Source: Camarhynchus parvulus (taxonomy: Eukaryota > Chordata > Aves > Passeriformes > Thraupidae). From it: a DNA stretch of 64,000 bases. The notes under the pieces were generated by a model. That model was not told the DNA's origin. It ran no database searches and saw only the letters and a program-made list of their open reading frames with translations. Position numbers and translations under genes: made by a program. Where the stretch lies: positions 25,072,501 to 25,136,500 of the forward strand of contig NC_044572.1 of assembly GCF_901933205.1 (NCBI RefSeq), in the 5' to 3' direction. Shown one piece after another: positions 1 to 12,467 of this stretch; positions within the stretch are counted from its first letter, which is position 1, and each line of letters starts with the position of its first letter.

Positions 1-2449
1 CACTGTCACTACTAGCAATGGCATTGTGCTGTTTGCAAGTGTGACAGTAGAGATTTGTAATGCACCTGTACTTAAAGATGCTGTTTATCTTCCTTAAGTT
101 CCATAGTCATCCTTTCAGACCAAATATAAAGAATATGTTGGCTACTTGATACAGTGAGCATTCAATTTTTTTTTAAGTTTCTTTATTTCACTGATAACTT
201 GCATTATACCTTTCTGAATTAACGGCATCTAATATGCAATTCAGAGAAAGCCTAACTTTTGACTTTGCCGAGTTAGACATGCAATATTTTTAAACTTTAG
301 CTAGCTAAGGGGAAAAAAAACCTCTGTAAAAATCTGTATTTCATAGGAGAAAATTATAGTGATATTGATGGTTTGCCAAAACCTCAAGCAGTGACAAAAT
401 CCACAGTGTCCTGAAAGAGATGCCTTTGCAAAACCATTCCTTTGCAGATGGCTTAGATTATTGATACTTACAAACACATGACATTATTCGTTGAACTTTG
501 AAAATCTCCGTTGATAAAAAAATGCAGATTTGTCACACTATCCCAAAATTGCAGAGAAAAAAAATCACCCAATGCTGCAATTGTTCCTGGGGTTGTTTTA
601 TAGTTTAGAAGTTGTTGATTTGGTTACATTTCGATATAACCTAGTGTAAAAAGGAAGGAAGGGAAAAAAGAACCCAAATTTCCTTTGCTGATATGAACAC
701 TACATTTTAAATATTTTTTGTATATTTGAAACTCCCATTGCTAAAAGGGTTTTAGGTGAACAAGAAGTGCAGGATCAGATGTGAAATCAATAAGTCACTG
801 AAATCCTTCCACCGAATTTTTTTCCATAAAGGATGTAAAATACCATGCAATTCCCTAGCTGCACTGCAAATGATGGATAAACAGCCATAGGCATGACTTT
901 TCTGTTTGGGTTATGTAACTGTTCTCAGTGCAAACTACTTGCAATGAAGAGTACATTTGGTCCAAATTCAAGAAAATTATTTCACCTCATGATTTTTGTC
1001 TCTGTGGGAGCTCTATGTGAGGAGTGAAGCCTCTTTTTGTGTTACCTGGCACAAAATATAAAACAGTTACTCTTCTAAATTGCTGTAAAAGGCCCCAGAA
1101 ACCAAGGAATCCATCATTACAGCCCAGGATACAACTGTCCACTGCCTTAAGTCTAAAATCAACAGTTTTCTGCCCTCTGCCCCCATGGCTGAATGACTGA
1201 CACGTACTTCCTTAAAAAGAACTTTTGTATGTGGACAACATTGATTTAATGATGATTAGCACTCCTGGCTTCCCACAAAGGGAAAGCAGAAGCACGTGCC
1301 ACGTGGCTGAGATACTGATATTATCCTTGGAAGATGTTTCCCATGGGGTAAAGAGAAAGAAAAGTTAAAGTACATTTATTTTAGCATAAAATGACAAGCA
1401 AATGTCCTAAATAGAAGAAGCAACATGCTTTTAACAATTTGTCGTATTGGAGAGATCAGAGTGTTTTCATTATCTCTACGGCAAAATGTGCCAGAGTGCC
1501 TTAGGACCTGTGATTAATTCATTTGATTGCTCTTATAACACTGTTCAGTATTTTTGTAGTTAAGAAAAATACCAATCCCACTTCAGTTCCATATTGTTCA
1601 TGAACATATACTAAATCACCAGTCATTTCATGGAGAGCAAAACATGCTTAACATTTGCTATCTCATGTTTACATCTATTGGTCTATTAAATAAATTTACT
1701 AAGCCAAATTTGGACTGGAGTTGTGCAGAACTACTGACATGAGTTTTCTGGGATAAGTCCATTCTGGCTGGCAGGATAAGGATGCATTGTGAAACGTCCC
1801 ATCACTGGTGGGAGTGAATGACCCAGGGATGCTGGTTTTTGAGCAAGAAGTGGTCCTCTGATACTCCAGAGTCAGCAACTGTAGATGGTGTAACTATGCT
1901 GATTTAGTGTTACTAAGGCTTTCACCCTGAGACTGGAAAACACTTATCTCAATCCTTCCTCCTCTACAAGACTACTTATGGAAAAAAACTGTAGAAACCA
2001 AGGAGCATAGTCTTGCAGGTGACGAAAGCAGGATGTGAAATTTCAGAAAACTAAGGTTTGCTTGGAGAAAGGGGAATTAAAAATTATCTGTAATGGGTTT
2101 CATTTATTCCTCTGTGATCTTAGCTGCTTCCTAATGCTCTATGGGTGCAGAATCAGGCTACTGATACTAGAATCTCTACAGTAATTTACTGTAGGAGAAA
2201 TGAACAGTGTGAAAATAATTGTTTCCACCCTCATTCTTAAATACAGACTTGCCTGTGGTATCTTCTGTGTTTCCACTAGATAGCTGTTTATTTGTGCCTC
2301 TCAGTCTCTCAATCTCCACATCTACGTGCAATGTTAAATTAATTTTCAATTATTTCCAATTGTTTCCAATGACATAGTGACACTGCTTATAAAAGGTACA
2401 TCAGTGGAAGTGATGGATTTGGGCAAATATAAAAGCCTATTAGTCTTCA

Positions 2450-3112
2450 TATGACTGACATCATCTACCTGGACTCATGCAGAGCATTTCACCTTGTCTT
2501 GCACAACATCCTTGTCTCTGAACTGGAGAGACATGGATTTGATGGATGGAACACTCAGGGAATAAGGAATTGGCTGGATGGTTGCACTCAAAGAGTTGTG
2601 GTCAATGGCTCAGTGTCCGAGGGGTGACCAGTGACAAATGGTGTCCCCAAGTGTCAGGGTTGGGACCAACACTGTTTAACATCTTTGTCAGACACGTGGA
2701 CAGTGGGATTGAAGCACCCTCAGTGTGTTCACTGACCACACCCAGCTGGCACACTGGAGGGGAGGGATGCCATCCAGAGGGACTTTCATGGGCTTAAGAG
2801 GTGGGTCCTGTGAGTCTCATGAGGTTCAGCAAGGCCAAGTGCAAGGTCCTGCACCTGGGGAGAGGCAATAAGCACAAATACAGGCTGGACTGAGAAGGGA
2901 TTGAGAGCAGCCCTGTGGGGGAAGGACTTGGGGGTGTTGGTTGATGAGAAACTCAACACGAGCTGGTGACGGGATCTCCATCCATGGAGACAGTCAAACC
3001 CCCGCCACACACAGCCAACAACTATCTGTTCCAGCTGATCCTGCTCTGACCAAGGGCGTGGACTAGACAATCTCTAGATGTGCCTCCCAACACTGGCAAT
3101 TCAGTGAGTCTG
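2450..3112 (+). mobile_element. CR1 LINE fragment, internally deleted
   Basis: The + strand matches the 3' part of an avian CR1 non-LTR retrotransposon. A decayed reverse-transcriptase segment starts near 2450 (phrases such as [11 protein letters not shown], then [22 protein letters not shown] and DSGIEAPS). It continues through the stretch equivalent to KAKCKVLHLGRG near 2830-2870 and 'LGVLVDEKLN' near 2930-2960. At about 2963-2972 the sequence jumps straight to the 3' UTR-like part (near 2975-3110: GGAGACAGTCAAAC, then CTAGACAATCTCTAGATG), so several hundred bases are missing. Frameshifts and stops make it non-functional. Boundaries are approximate. Confidence 0.85.
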
Positions 3113-6100
3113 TCTCTGACACTTCATACTTGTTTTCCCTTCCCTGTCTGATATTGATGTGGAAGAGTGCTGGGTTGAGACTGTCTCCAAGTCTATGGAG
3201 TCTTCCCAGGACCATCTGAACATCAGGGTGTCCTTCTTTCCTCACAGAATGAAGGTAATTTGCTTTCAGAAAGGCCTGAATTTAAAAATTGCTTGTTTAG
3301 GAAAGCACTTACCAGTTTGTGTGGCTGTAAGCAGGCTTTTGAGTCATTAAAATAATGGAGAACTTAGAAGAATTAATTACAATTAAGTTCATGGACTTCT
3401 GGGAAAAGATGGACTTACTAAGTTCTTTCCTCATCTGGGGCTTTAAAGTGCTCTTGGTTCAATATGTTTGATCGTCTGACTGTGCCTTGGTTCTCATGGC
3501 CTTTGCATTTCTTGTGGGGGTTTGGACTCAGCGCTATGCTTGAGAACTATCTGTGACTCTCTTACAAGCAGCTGTGACTATTACACCCAACTTCACAGGC
3601 TGAGTTGTAGATAATTGTTCTTGCAGCATCTGTACTGGTTTCTAATTCATCTGTGGCTTCACTTAGTTTGGTTGATCAGACTCATTGGTTTTAGGAATTG
3701 CTGCCATAGAAACCACAAAACCATCCCCAGAGCATGAGAATAACTTGTGTTTCTATTCCTGTTCTCTAGATCTGGAATTTGCTACCTCTGTGGGCTCTCT
3801 AAAGTCTAACTCTGGTATTTCCAGGACTTGTCATCAAGTGATTATCTGTTGTGCTTTCACTGTGAGGAGGAGAGTCCAGGACACCAAAATCCCAACCTAA
3901 GCTCAGTCTCTGGGGGATCTCTTCTGCTTCTGCATAGTGTTAGATGGGAACACCTCTGGATAGGGACTCTTAAACCTCACTCCTGAGGCCTGGTCCTGGT
4001 TCTAGCAGGAAGGAGATTCTGCCTGGAGAAGTGTGCAGCATTAAGAAGCTTAAGTCTTGAGGCAAATGGCTGGGGCACTTTATGAGCATGGGGCTGACTG
4101 CCAAGATTACACCTATGTTCTATATGAGATAATATCTATATCAGATAATATCCAAGAGATAATACGCAGAAGTAATTCAGGAAGAGTGACCAAAATTCCT
4201 GGATTTGTCCTTCACAGCCAGGTTCCCCAGGTAATTGCTAGATAGAAGTGGCTTCACTTTCAGAGATGCTTTAGGACTTGGGTAACTGCAACACTTACAG
4301 AAGGCTTTTGTTTGCATGATGTTTTGGGTATGGCCCTCTCTAGATCTGATTTCATTTGCAGTGCTTAAAATAAGATGCTTATCTGGCATTTCTAACCATT
4401 GCACCAAGTAAATTTTTCAGGTAATGCTATTATTTGCTCAATTCTAGAAGCCTTCATCAGACTGAGATATTTTGGTAGGGATTTTGTTACAAACCCATCA
4501 AAATAAAGTAGTCTCTGTGCCACAAACCTTGCAGGTATAGTTAGCAGTGGTGGCAGGCAGTGACACCATGACCCTACATGCATAGCAGCTCTGGTCCAGA
4601 AGCCTTTGGCTAATGCTGAGCTGAAAGCATGAGCCCTGCTGCCTGCAAGCTGCATGCCAGACTGCCAGGCTCAAGCTGACACTCACCATCTGCTCCAAAT
4701 TGTGGCCAGCCTGTGGAATGAGCGGGACGGCAGAAGGTCTCTGTGCTCCACCCAGAGACACATGCCCTCAGGCTCCAGGTCTGAAAGGGTGATGAAGACC
4801 CATCACTTCAAGCTTGTCAATAATTCAGTCAAAACTATTGAGAGTGCTCATGAATAACTGTAGAGTATCATGACCTAAATAAAATAGACAAACCAAGGAA
4901 GTGCTTGCTCCTCCAACATGCAAGCACACAGACATTAATTGTTTGACCCTGAGATCTGATAAGCAGCCAGGTCCTAATCAGAGAAAATAAACATATTTGG
5001 GTACTTAGCATCTAAGAAGCTGGGGGGAAATAAAACTTTATTTTGATGTGCTGTTGTTATGAAATTACTCCTTATTTCTCCAAGCTTTAATCATCTCATC
5101 ATCAGTCTAACAAAGACAGTATGATGCTCAGCAAAGACTGTATTCTCAGGCTTGCATGTGTGTGCAGTAATTCAGGGTTACTGAATTGACTCCTTGCTGC
5201 AGTCATGGATGATGGCACACAGGATCTCCCCGTATTAAATTTGAGAAGTGTCAGGATTATCTGTGTTTGCAATACAGCAAACAGATTTGCTAGTTTTCCA
5301 AGTCACCGTGACCCTGCTGAATTAATAATAACAGCAAATGCACTTTGTAGAAGGGCTGAAGTGTAGATTCCCATTTGCAAAGGCAGCTTGTGAACTTTTC
5401 TCCTGATTATTTTTCTCCTGTAGTTACATGGGCTGAACCTGCAGTTACAGAGATGAAAGGAGAAAGCTCCAGCTTTCTGCTCTATTTAAAATGAAGTCAT
5501 AAGGCTGGATATTGCCTTTCTGCAGACTCGGGCAGAGTGTCTGATTCTACTGCAATACTCAGATGTCAGCACTGAGGTTAGATGCCAGAGTTACCTACCC
5601 TGTAAACTCAGCTAAGAAAGGCTGCATTTCCTGCCATACTCTTTTCCTTATTTTTAAGGACTTAGTACTTTTCCAATAAAAATAAATTTAATTTGTGGCT
5701 ACATTTCAGCTCCATTGGCTTGATGGTATAAGTGGAGCAATACCAGCTTTGGATTTAGAGCAGTCGTGTGGCTGAGTCTCTCTTTTCAGCTTTCATGTGG
5801 TCTGGTGAGACATTCTTAGAATCCCCAAACATTTTTGAAGATCCTAAACTGGAGACATTCACAATTCTTCCTTCCCTTTCTACCATTAATCCTTCATGTT
5901 TTAACAAGCACTGAAGTTAATACAGCCTACACTCTTTCCTGTCACACTGGGCCCCCTCCCTCCTTTCTTTCTCTTGAATAAAGCAATCTGTTCTTTCCCG
6001 TCCGTACTCTTGTAAATCAAAGGGGTAGATGTCGACACACACCATAACCAAGTATAAACTTCCTTTTTTTAATTAAACAGAGTTCTGACATTTGGTTTGA

Positions 6101-7179
6101 AGAAGTGTTTGTTGGGTTTTATTTATTTATTTTTTAATATGTGAAGGATGTCAACTGCTTTTATTTTATTTTTAATAGAGACGAATCTTGTATGGTACCG
6201 CAAATAATCTCCAGCACAAAATCTTTCAGATGTTGTTTAATAGTTTAATAGGAAGACAGTTGGAGGGGAGCAGAAGCCTTGGAATTTGAAGCTTTTAGAA
6301 TTAAGAGGTTCCCTCTTTGGTACAGGTTTTTGTACACATAAATAATGTTTTAACTTCCTTTTCAAATTTAATTTCAAAACCAGCTGTAGTTCTGTTGCTA
6401 TTCTCTCTGCTGTTTTCTTATTACTGCTAATTATACTTAGACAGTGATATGAAACACAGAAATATCCAAATTCACAATAGCAGGTACTAAAAACAAACGG
6501 AGTCTTGGAAGGAGCACAGGCTCTATTTCAGTGTACAATACCAGGTATCTCAGTAGCCAAAGCAAAGTCACCTGAAGTTGCCTCTTTCAAGATATCTGGC
6601 CACCACCTTTTGTGGTGCAAAACCAGAGAAATGTCCCTAAACCAGAGAAAGTGCTCAGATCTGATGCTGCTACTTTCCATGATTATTCTCAGTCCATGAC
6701 TGGTCACGAAGAAAGGGCTTTATTTAATCATTCAGTTTCAGTTTTATTTCTAGATGATGGTTTTAATCCACATTTGCAGTTGAAGTATATCATCCCTATG
6801 ATGTAGGGGACCAGGTATATGTGTGTGTAGCAAAGGAGGAATGAAAAGGTCTCCTGACTGCCTGGTCAGAAGAAGGTTGGGCAGCTCTCAGAGGGACTGT
6901 GAGTGCATAGACTCTGTAAATGCTGCTCTTGATGAGCAGGACTGAGAACAAAAGGTTATGAGTAAGTTGCATGTGTACTTCTGGGCTTCCTCTTTATTTA
7001 TTTGTTCCTCAGGAGCACAGACATAAGTGATCAGTGATTCAGTCCCTGTTCTTCTGTTCCTATAGATGAAGGACTATGAGTATGGCACCTTTTCATGGTT
7101 TTAGCTAAGGAGCACTACCACAGCTTTGTCCCTCCATTCTCAGTCCCTCAAGCACAGAAAAGGATCTGCCACTTCAGCA

Positions 7180-7770
7180 AGAGGCCCAGCTGTGTCCTGG
7201 GATGCATCAGGCACAGAATCACCAGCCAGGCAAGGGAGGGGATTGTCCTGCTCTGCTCTGGGGCGGCCTCACCTTGAATAATGTGTGAACATTTTGGTGT
7301 CACAATATAAAAAGGACATTAAACTATTAGGAGTGTCCAAAGGAAGACCATGAGGATGCTGAAGGGTCTGGAGGGGAAGCCATATGAGGAGCAGCTGAGG
7401 TCATGTGGTCTGCTCAGCCTAGAGGAGACTGAGGGGAGACCTCATTGCAGTTACAACTTCCTAATGAGGGGTAGAGGAGGGTATCTCTTCTCTGTGATAA
7501 CCAGTGACAGAACTCAAGGAAAAGGCATGAAACTGCATCAGGAGGGATTTCTATTGGATATCAGGAGAAGGTTTTTCACTCAGAAGGCAGTTCAGCACTG
7601 GAACAAGCTTCCCCAGGAAAGTGTTACAGCACCAAGCCTGACGGAGTTCAAGAGGTGTTTGGACAAGGGTCTCAGCACATGGTGATTCTCAATGGGTCCT
7701 GTGCAGGAGTTGGACTCAGTGATCCTGATGGCTCCCTTCCAGCTCAGCATATTCTATGATTCTATGAACT
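7180..7770 (+). mobile_element. CR1 LINE 3' end
   Basis: This is the 3' terminal part of a CR1 retrotransposon in the same orientation as the host gene. It includes the end of the reverse-transcriptase frame (HLEYCVNI-like, then MRMLKGLEGKPYEEQLRSCG), the KLHQEGFLLDIRRRFFTQKA and FKRCLDKGLSTW segments, and the 3' UTR ending in the avian-type terminal repeat ATTCTATGATTCTATGAA at about 7750-7767. A 111-codon frame at 7350-7685 is still open but lacks the catalytic part. It is a typical 5'-truncated insertion; the 5' limit is uncertain by about 50 bp. Confidence 0.92.
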
Positions 7771-10136
7771 CAGCTGCAGTTGCTTTCATTGCCCACAGTT
7801 GTCTGTGTCACAGTGACCCACAGCAGCATGCCACTGATGGTAGTGCTTTTTCACATGCATGTGCTCAGCTGGAAAATCCACCCAGAAGCTTCCTGAGAAC
7901 CTGCTGCAATATAACCTGGTCTTCTGGAGCCTAGAAATCCCTGTGAACTCCTCAGATTGCTTCTTCCCACTGACAAAGTATTGTTTTGAGATACATCTGG
8001 TGTCAGGCGTAGGCATATGGCACCAGTATGGCAATGCTGGCTCCGGGGGTGGTTTCCTGCAGAAGAGGTCTGGCTGAAGGCAGTAGTCACTGCCTATGGA
8101 GAGTTATTATTATTTAGCACCCAGGTCTTTGTGAACTTGTTTGACTGGTGGCTGGGCAGAGTGCCATCGGAGCGTATGGACATGAGCAGAGACAGCTGAG
8201 TCTCCAGGGCCTTACACACATCACATGTGGGTACTGAGGTCAGGCTTCTCAGTAGGGAGAAGCTAAATGACTGTCTGTCCCAAGCACGTGTACCTGTGGT
8301 TGACGGGATATGCCATAATTAATCCAAATCTGGGCTGTATTAAGCTCCTAAAATAAAAAACAGCTTTGCCAGCCACTTGAAGAGGGCTGGGGGCCTGTTT
8401 GGATCAGTGCATTAGTGGGGAAGGAGGCAGGGAAGGAGCAGGGAGGCAGACCAGGACTGAGGAACAAAGGGTATGATGTGGAGCCGTGCTCCACAGTACT
8501 CCTCTGCACGGGCTGAGATGACCTGATCCCCCCACCAAGGTAGGGGGCAAAGGGTGCTGCCTTCCTGCCCCAAACTGCAGCCCTCTCCAAGGCCTGGGCA
8601 GCCCTTCTGTTTGTGAGGCCCAGCCCTCTCTTTGCTGTAACAAGAGCATGGACAACTCATGTTTTGTTTCTTAATTATGTTTTCAGTGCAGTTCTTGCAG
8701 CAGCTGGGAGCAGAAGCTTTAGCATTTGAGAAGCAGGATTGCCTGTTTGCCAGGCAAAATACCCAGGTTTAGCAGCCTGAGCTCTCTCTTATGCTTGGGC
8801 AATGCTCCCACATGGAACTAACTCAGGTTTCCCCCTCTGGCCCTTGGAGATCTGCTCACTCCACAGAGAGGCAGAGCATGCACAGGGGAGGTGGCAGCAG
8901 CACCAGTATTGTGGCCCCACTGAGAGTACAACATCTGGGTGGAAGATCACAAAGCCAGAAGCACCAGAAATACTTTAGTAAGGCCATTGAGAAAGCTAAG
9001 GAAAGACAGAAAAAGCAAAATCCAGTAGGCTGTATTTGCACAGAGGGAGAAAACACCTAAGCACTAGGCTGAAGTAAATACTGAAGTGATTCACTGCACA
9101 GTGCAATTCAGAGGAATGCAGGTGACCAGACACGCTGATTTTGCCTGTCTCTTGTGGGTCCCGACAGTTGCTCAGACAGATGCTTTGTGGCACCCATAAA
9201 AAGATAATGCTGGGAATCTCCTAGCCTTAAATGCTGCTTCTCTGTGAGCACTAACTCCCTGTGGAATTCCTTCTGACATGATTCCTCCTACATTTATTTA
9301 TGTGCTGTTGCCATATACTGTGAAACTAGCTGCTTCTGTTCTCTGTAACAGGTAACTAAGCACCTACACTACAAAATGTCCCTAACTGAAAAACTGGGAA
9401 GCTTTACCATTGCTATTGGAAAGTGCCGTGAGATTTCCCTAGAAGGGTGTGGCAGGAGTGCAACCAAGGATATGCTGTTATTTTAAAAACCTGACCATGT
9501 GCTGGTTCCTCCCCCTTTGAAGTCAGTGGCAAAGCTGTTTCAGAGGAGCAAGACTACTTGAACAGGCAAACAAGAGGCAGCCTGGGGGCAGAAGAGGCTT
9601 ACAGGGAATGGTTTCTGCTGCTGTCTTGAGCACAGAGCTGTTCAGACAGACTGGAGACCTGTCAGCCACTCTCTCCTATTAAGACTAAGAAATGAATGCT
9701 TTTCAAGTTGTTAAATGAATGGGCTTAATCTTACAGCCCTTACTCATCTGAGTACTGCCATTAATTTTAAGACAATAATCACTGTATTAAGTGCTATGGA
9801 ATGGAGTCCTTAAATTGTTAAATTCTAATATTTGACAGAATTTTTTATTGGATAGAAAAATAATACTGACATAATTAAAAAGATGTGAACATTTCACCTT
9901 TTGAAGACTGCAAGCTGCTTTGGAGGGAGATGTAAAACTAGAAGGAGTGCAGAGAGCTTAAGCCCGTGTCATGTCTGTAGGTTATTTTTGAACTTTATGA
10001 AAAACACACATTAGCAGTTTATATCCTGACCATTCAACTGTATTCTGGCATTCTAAATGCAAAAACATGCTAACCATGAAAGCAGAACTTTTAAAAATAC
10101 ACTGTCCATTTGGCTTCTTTGCCCTGCTTCAGAGTC

Positions 10137-10165
10137 TCCCAAGTTTGTCTGGGACAAACTTGGGA
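10137..10165. repeat. Perfect hairpin, 13-bp arms, 3-nt loop
   Basis: The arms TCCCAAGTTTGTC (10137-10149) and GACAAACTTGGGA (10153-10165) are exact reverse complements around the loop TGG. By a simple composition-free estimate such a perfect arm with a tiny loop is not expected in 64 kb by chance. No transposon ends or target duplication were recognised around it. The function is unknown. Confidence 0.9.
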
Positions 10166-12320
10166 ACTTTGTTGTGGAATGACTGTTTGAATTGGGGTTT
10201 CTTAAAATACATATGGAGTCTTGTAGCTGCTGTGGGGTGTACCCAGTGGTGGAGCTGTACTATTTTAAAATCATCTGGCTATTTCTCTTCATGTAAGAAT
10301 ATCTGTCAGCTTAGTTATAAGAAATGAGAGGGGTTGATTAAAACAACTCACGAAGCCATTAAACAAAGAGATAAAATGTAGAACATGTGCTGTAGGGTCG
10401 TTTTAATTATAATGTGGGAGAAATCTGTGGAAACTGGATGGCAGCTGCAGTGTAGCTGAGTCTTAAAACCCTCTTAACAGTACCAGCATCCTGTTTCTTA
10501 GGGGTGAAGTTTCTTTTCTGTGAAGCTAGGTCCTTTGGAAATGGTGTTTGGAAGCTACCTCTCATGGCGATGACTGACCAAAATGGAATGGCTGTGCTCA
10601 AGCATTAGATACACACTAAAATAGGCACTTTTTACAGACTAAAATAGGCATTTGTGTACACTAATCATCTAGTCATTAGGTGCTAGACTATATAACAAAA
10701 GAGAAATGTATGCAGAAGTGTTAGTCAAGAGTGGAAAGTATAAAGATTCAAGTGAACAGCCAGGAAGATACAGAGAGAGTGCAGAAGAAAAAATGTAATG
10801 GCAGCTTTTTTATTGTCTTGATTATCTTATCAGGTCAAAAAAAACCAGTAATAAATATACTGCTGTGTGCTATATTATGTCTATTAAGTTCACTTAGCAT
10901 ATAATCCGGCTTTAAACAATTGATATCAGGCAGCCACATTAATTCAGTAAAAACTGTTTAAACTTCCCATTTTACTTTATTCTTAATAACCTAGGCATCA
11001 AGAATTAGCATAATTATTTCTAGCCCTATCAGAAGGAGTTTCAAGTCTCTCATGAGTTCAAATCAGTCTCTAGCCACTAGAAATCCTCATGAGGAGCAGT
11101 AAGAAAAAGAGGCTACACATCTGCCCATGTCAAAGGTTTTACAACCCCATGCGCTTCTCCCAGAGACAGGGCCATTACCTACGTAGATACTGGGTGTAGT
11201 TCAGCTTGGCAGCTCCAGCGTTCCTAATTCAACAAAGTTTTCTGAAATGTCTGCCATGCTTTTATGCAAATGGAATATGGTAATTTAGTTAACCCGTTGT
11301 CATTGGGTAAAGTGTGTTCCCAGATAGGAATAGCAATACTTCAAAATATCCAGTCATTAAAGTATAAAAAAAGATTTGCATAAAATAAAGACATAACATC
11401 CAGAACCAATTATATAAAAATGGGAAATAATTATTTAAGAGCATGGTAGACTTGAAGGAGTTACTGCTTCTTGCTCTTGGCTGAAGCTTGTAGGCACATG
11501 AAGATCTGGGGACTGTTCCCTTGAGGACTTCAGCTGTTGTGTTATTTTAAAGACATTGAAAAGTGGTAGTTGGGATAGATAACAGTCTCCATACTGGCTT
11601 GTGGGGCACTCTACCAGGTAGCCAGGGTACCCATCACACCAGTCTGGCTCCTAAGCATCCCCAGGTAAAGAAAATATACAAAGATAACTCAGCTGCCGTT
11701 AGGATGAGAAAAAACTCAATTCTGCTTAAACAGTGTAAAGTAAAGTGTGGTCTCCTTTGTTCTTAGAAGACCTCGGTAGCAGAGGAATCAGTCATTGATC
11801 CAACAAAGAGACACAGCTTGTCAGCTGATGCTCTCAAAACAGCACACCTTGAGGTGAACTTCGGAGGTTTTTTTTCACAGACTTGCCTCAAGCTGCCTGA
11901 GTTAAAATTTAGAGGGGAAAGAGGGGAAGACCTCTCCCTGATGGGGAGAGCTCATGGGCCAGGATGCCATTCTCTGTTTGGCTGGCATCTGGATAATTGA
12001 AGTTCTCACTTCTGGAAAAGAAAGTAAGCACTTGACCGTCACTCATGGAGAGATTATCTCAGGTTTTAGCATCACTCTCAGACTCATTCTGTATTTTCCC
12101 TAGGACCAATGGGACAACACATTTTAGGATCAAAGTTAGTTCTTTGCATGTGTCTTGTTGCTTTAGTAGAATTACTAGTATGCAAGGAGTATGAATAAAA
12201 TTCATACAGTGATTCCCAAAATACAAAATGCTAATTACGGTGTGCTTCCCTAGGGAGAGAACTGAACCATGGGAGAGGCTGACCATGTAACCCCTCTCTT
12301 CTCTACCTCTTTTCCTCCAG

Positions 12321-12467
12321 TCCTCCGTGATGTCAGTCTGTTTTGCCCGCTTTCACCCAAACCTGGTCGTTGGTGGAACATATTCTGGCCAGATTGTCCT
12401 GTGGGATAATCGCAGTCACAGGCGCACTCCGGTTCAGAGAACCCCCCTGTCTGCTGCTGCTCACACG
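12321..12467 (+). CDS. DYNC1I1: DYNC1I1 exon 11 (WD blade)
   Basis: This exon is 147 bp and encodes 49 residues, phase 0 at both ends. It follows a strong polypyrimidine tract ending CCTCCAG and is followed by the donor GTAAGG. The translation begins [19 protein letters not shown], includes the WD-type strand [10 protein letters not shown], and ends PLSAAAHT. This is one blade of the dynein intermediate chain propeller and is nearly identical to vertebrate DYNC1I1/2 as I know them. The frame stays open past the donor for about 22 codons, which has no significance. The preceding exon should end with the Gln codon of FHCQ and is outside the window. Confidence 0.97.

Larger units (their letters stand above)
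1..12320 (+). other. DYNC1I1: Intron 10 of DYNC1I1 (3' part)
   Basis: This AT-rich stretch precedes the first coding exon in the window. I found no exon for the expected preceding protein segment (ending near ...FHCQ), so it is read as one intron whose 5' end lies outside. It holds two CR1 copies (about 2450-3112 and 7180-7770), a perfect 13-bp-arm hairpin at 10137-10165, and a somewhat GC-richer unclassified patch at about 8350-8640. The open frames inside are short and show no family resemblance apart from CR1 reverse-transcriptase remnants. The 3' end has a good polypyrimidine tract and AG at 12319-12320. Confidence 0.85.

Noticed and set aside
7350..7685. A 111-codon ORF as a possible host gene
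   Set aside because: It is the 3' end of a CR1 reverse-transcriptase frame.
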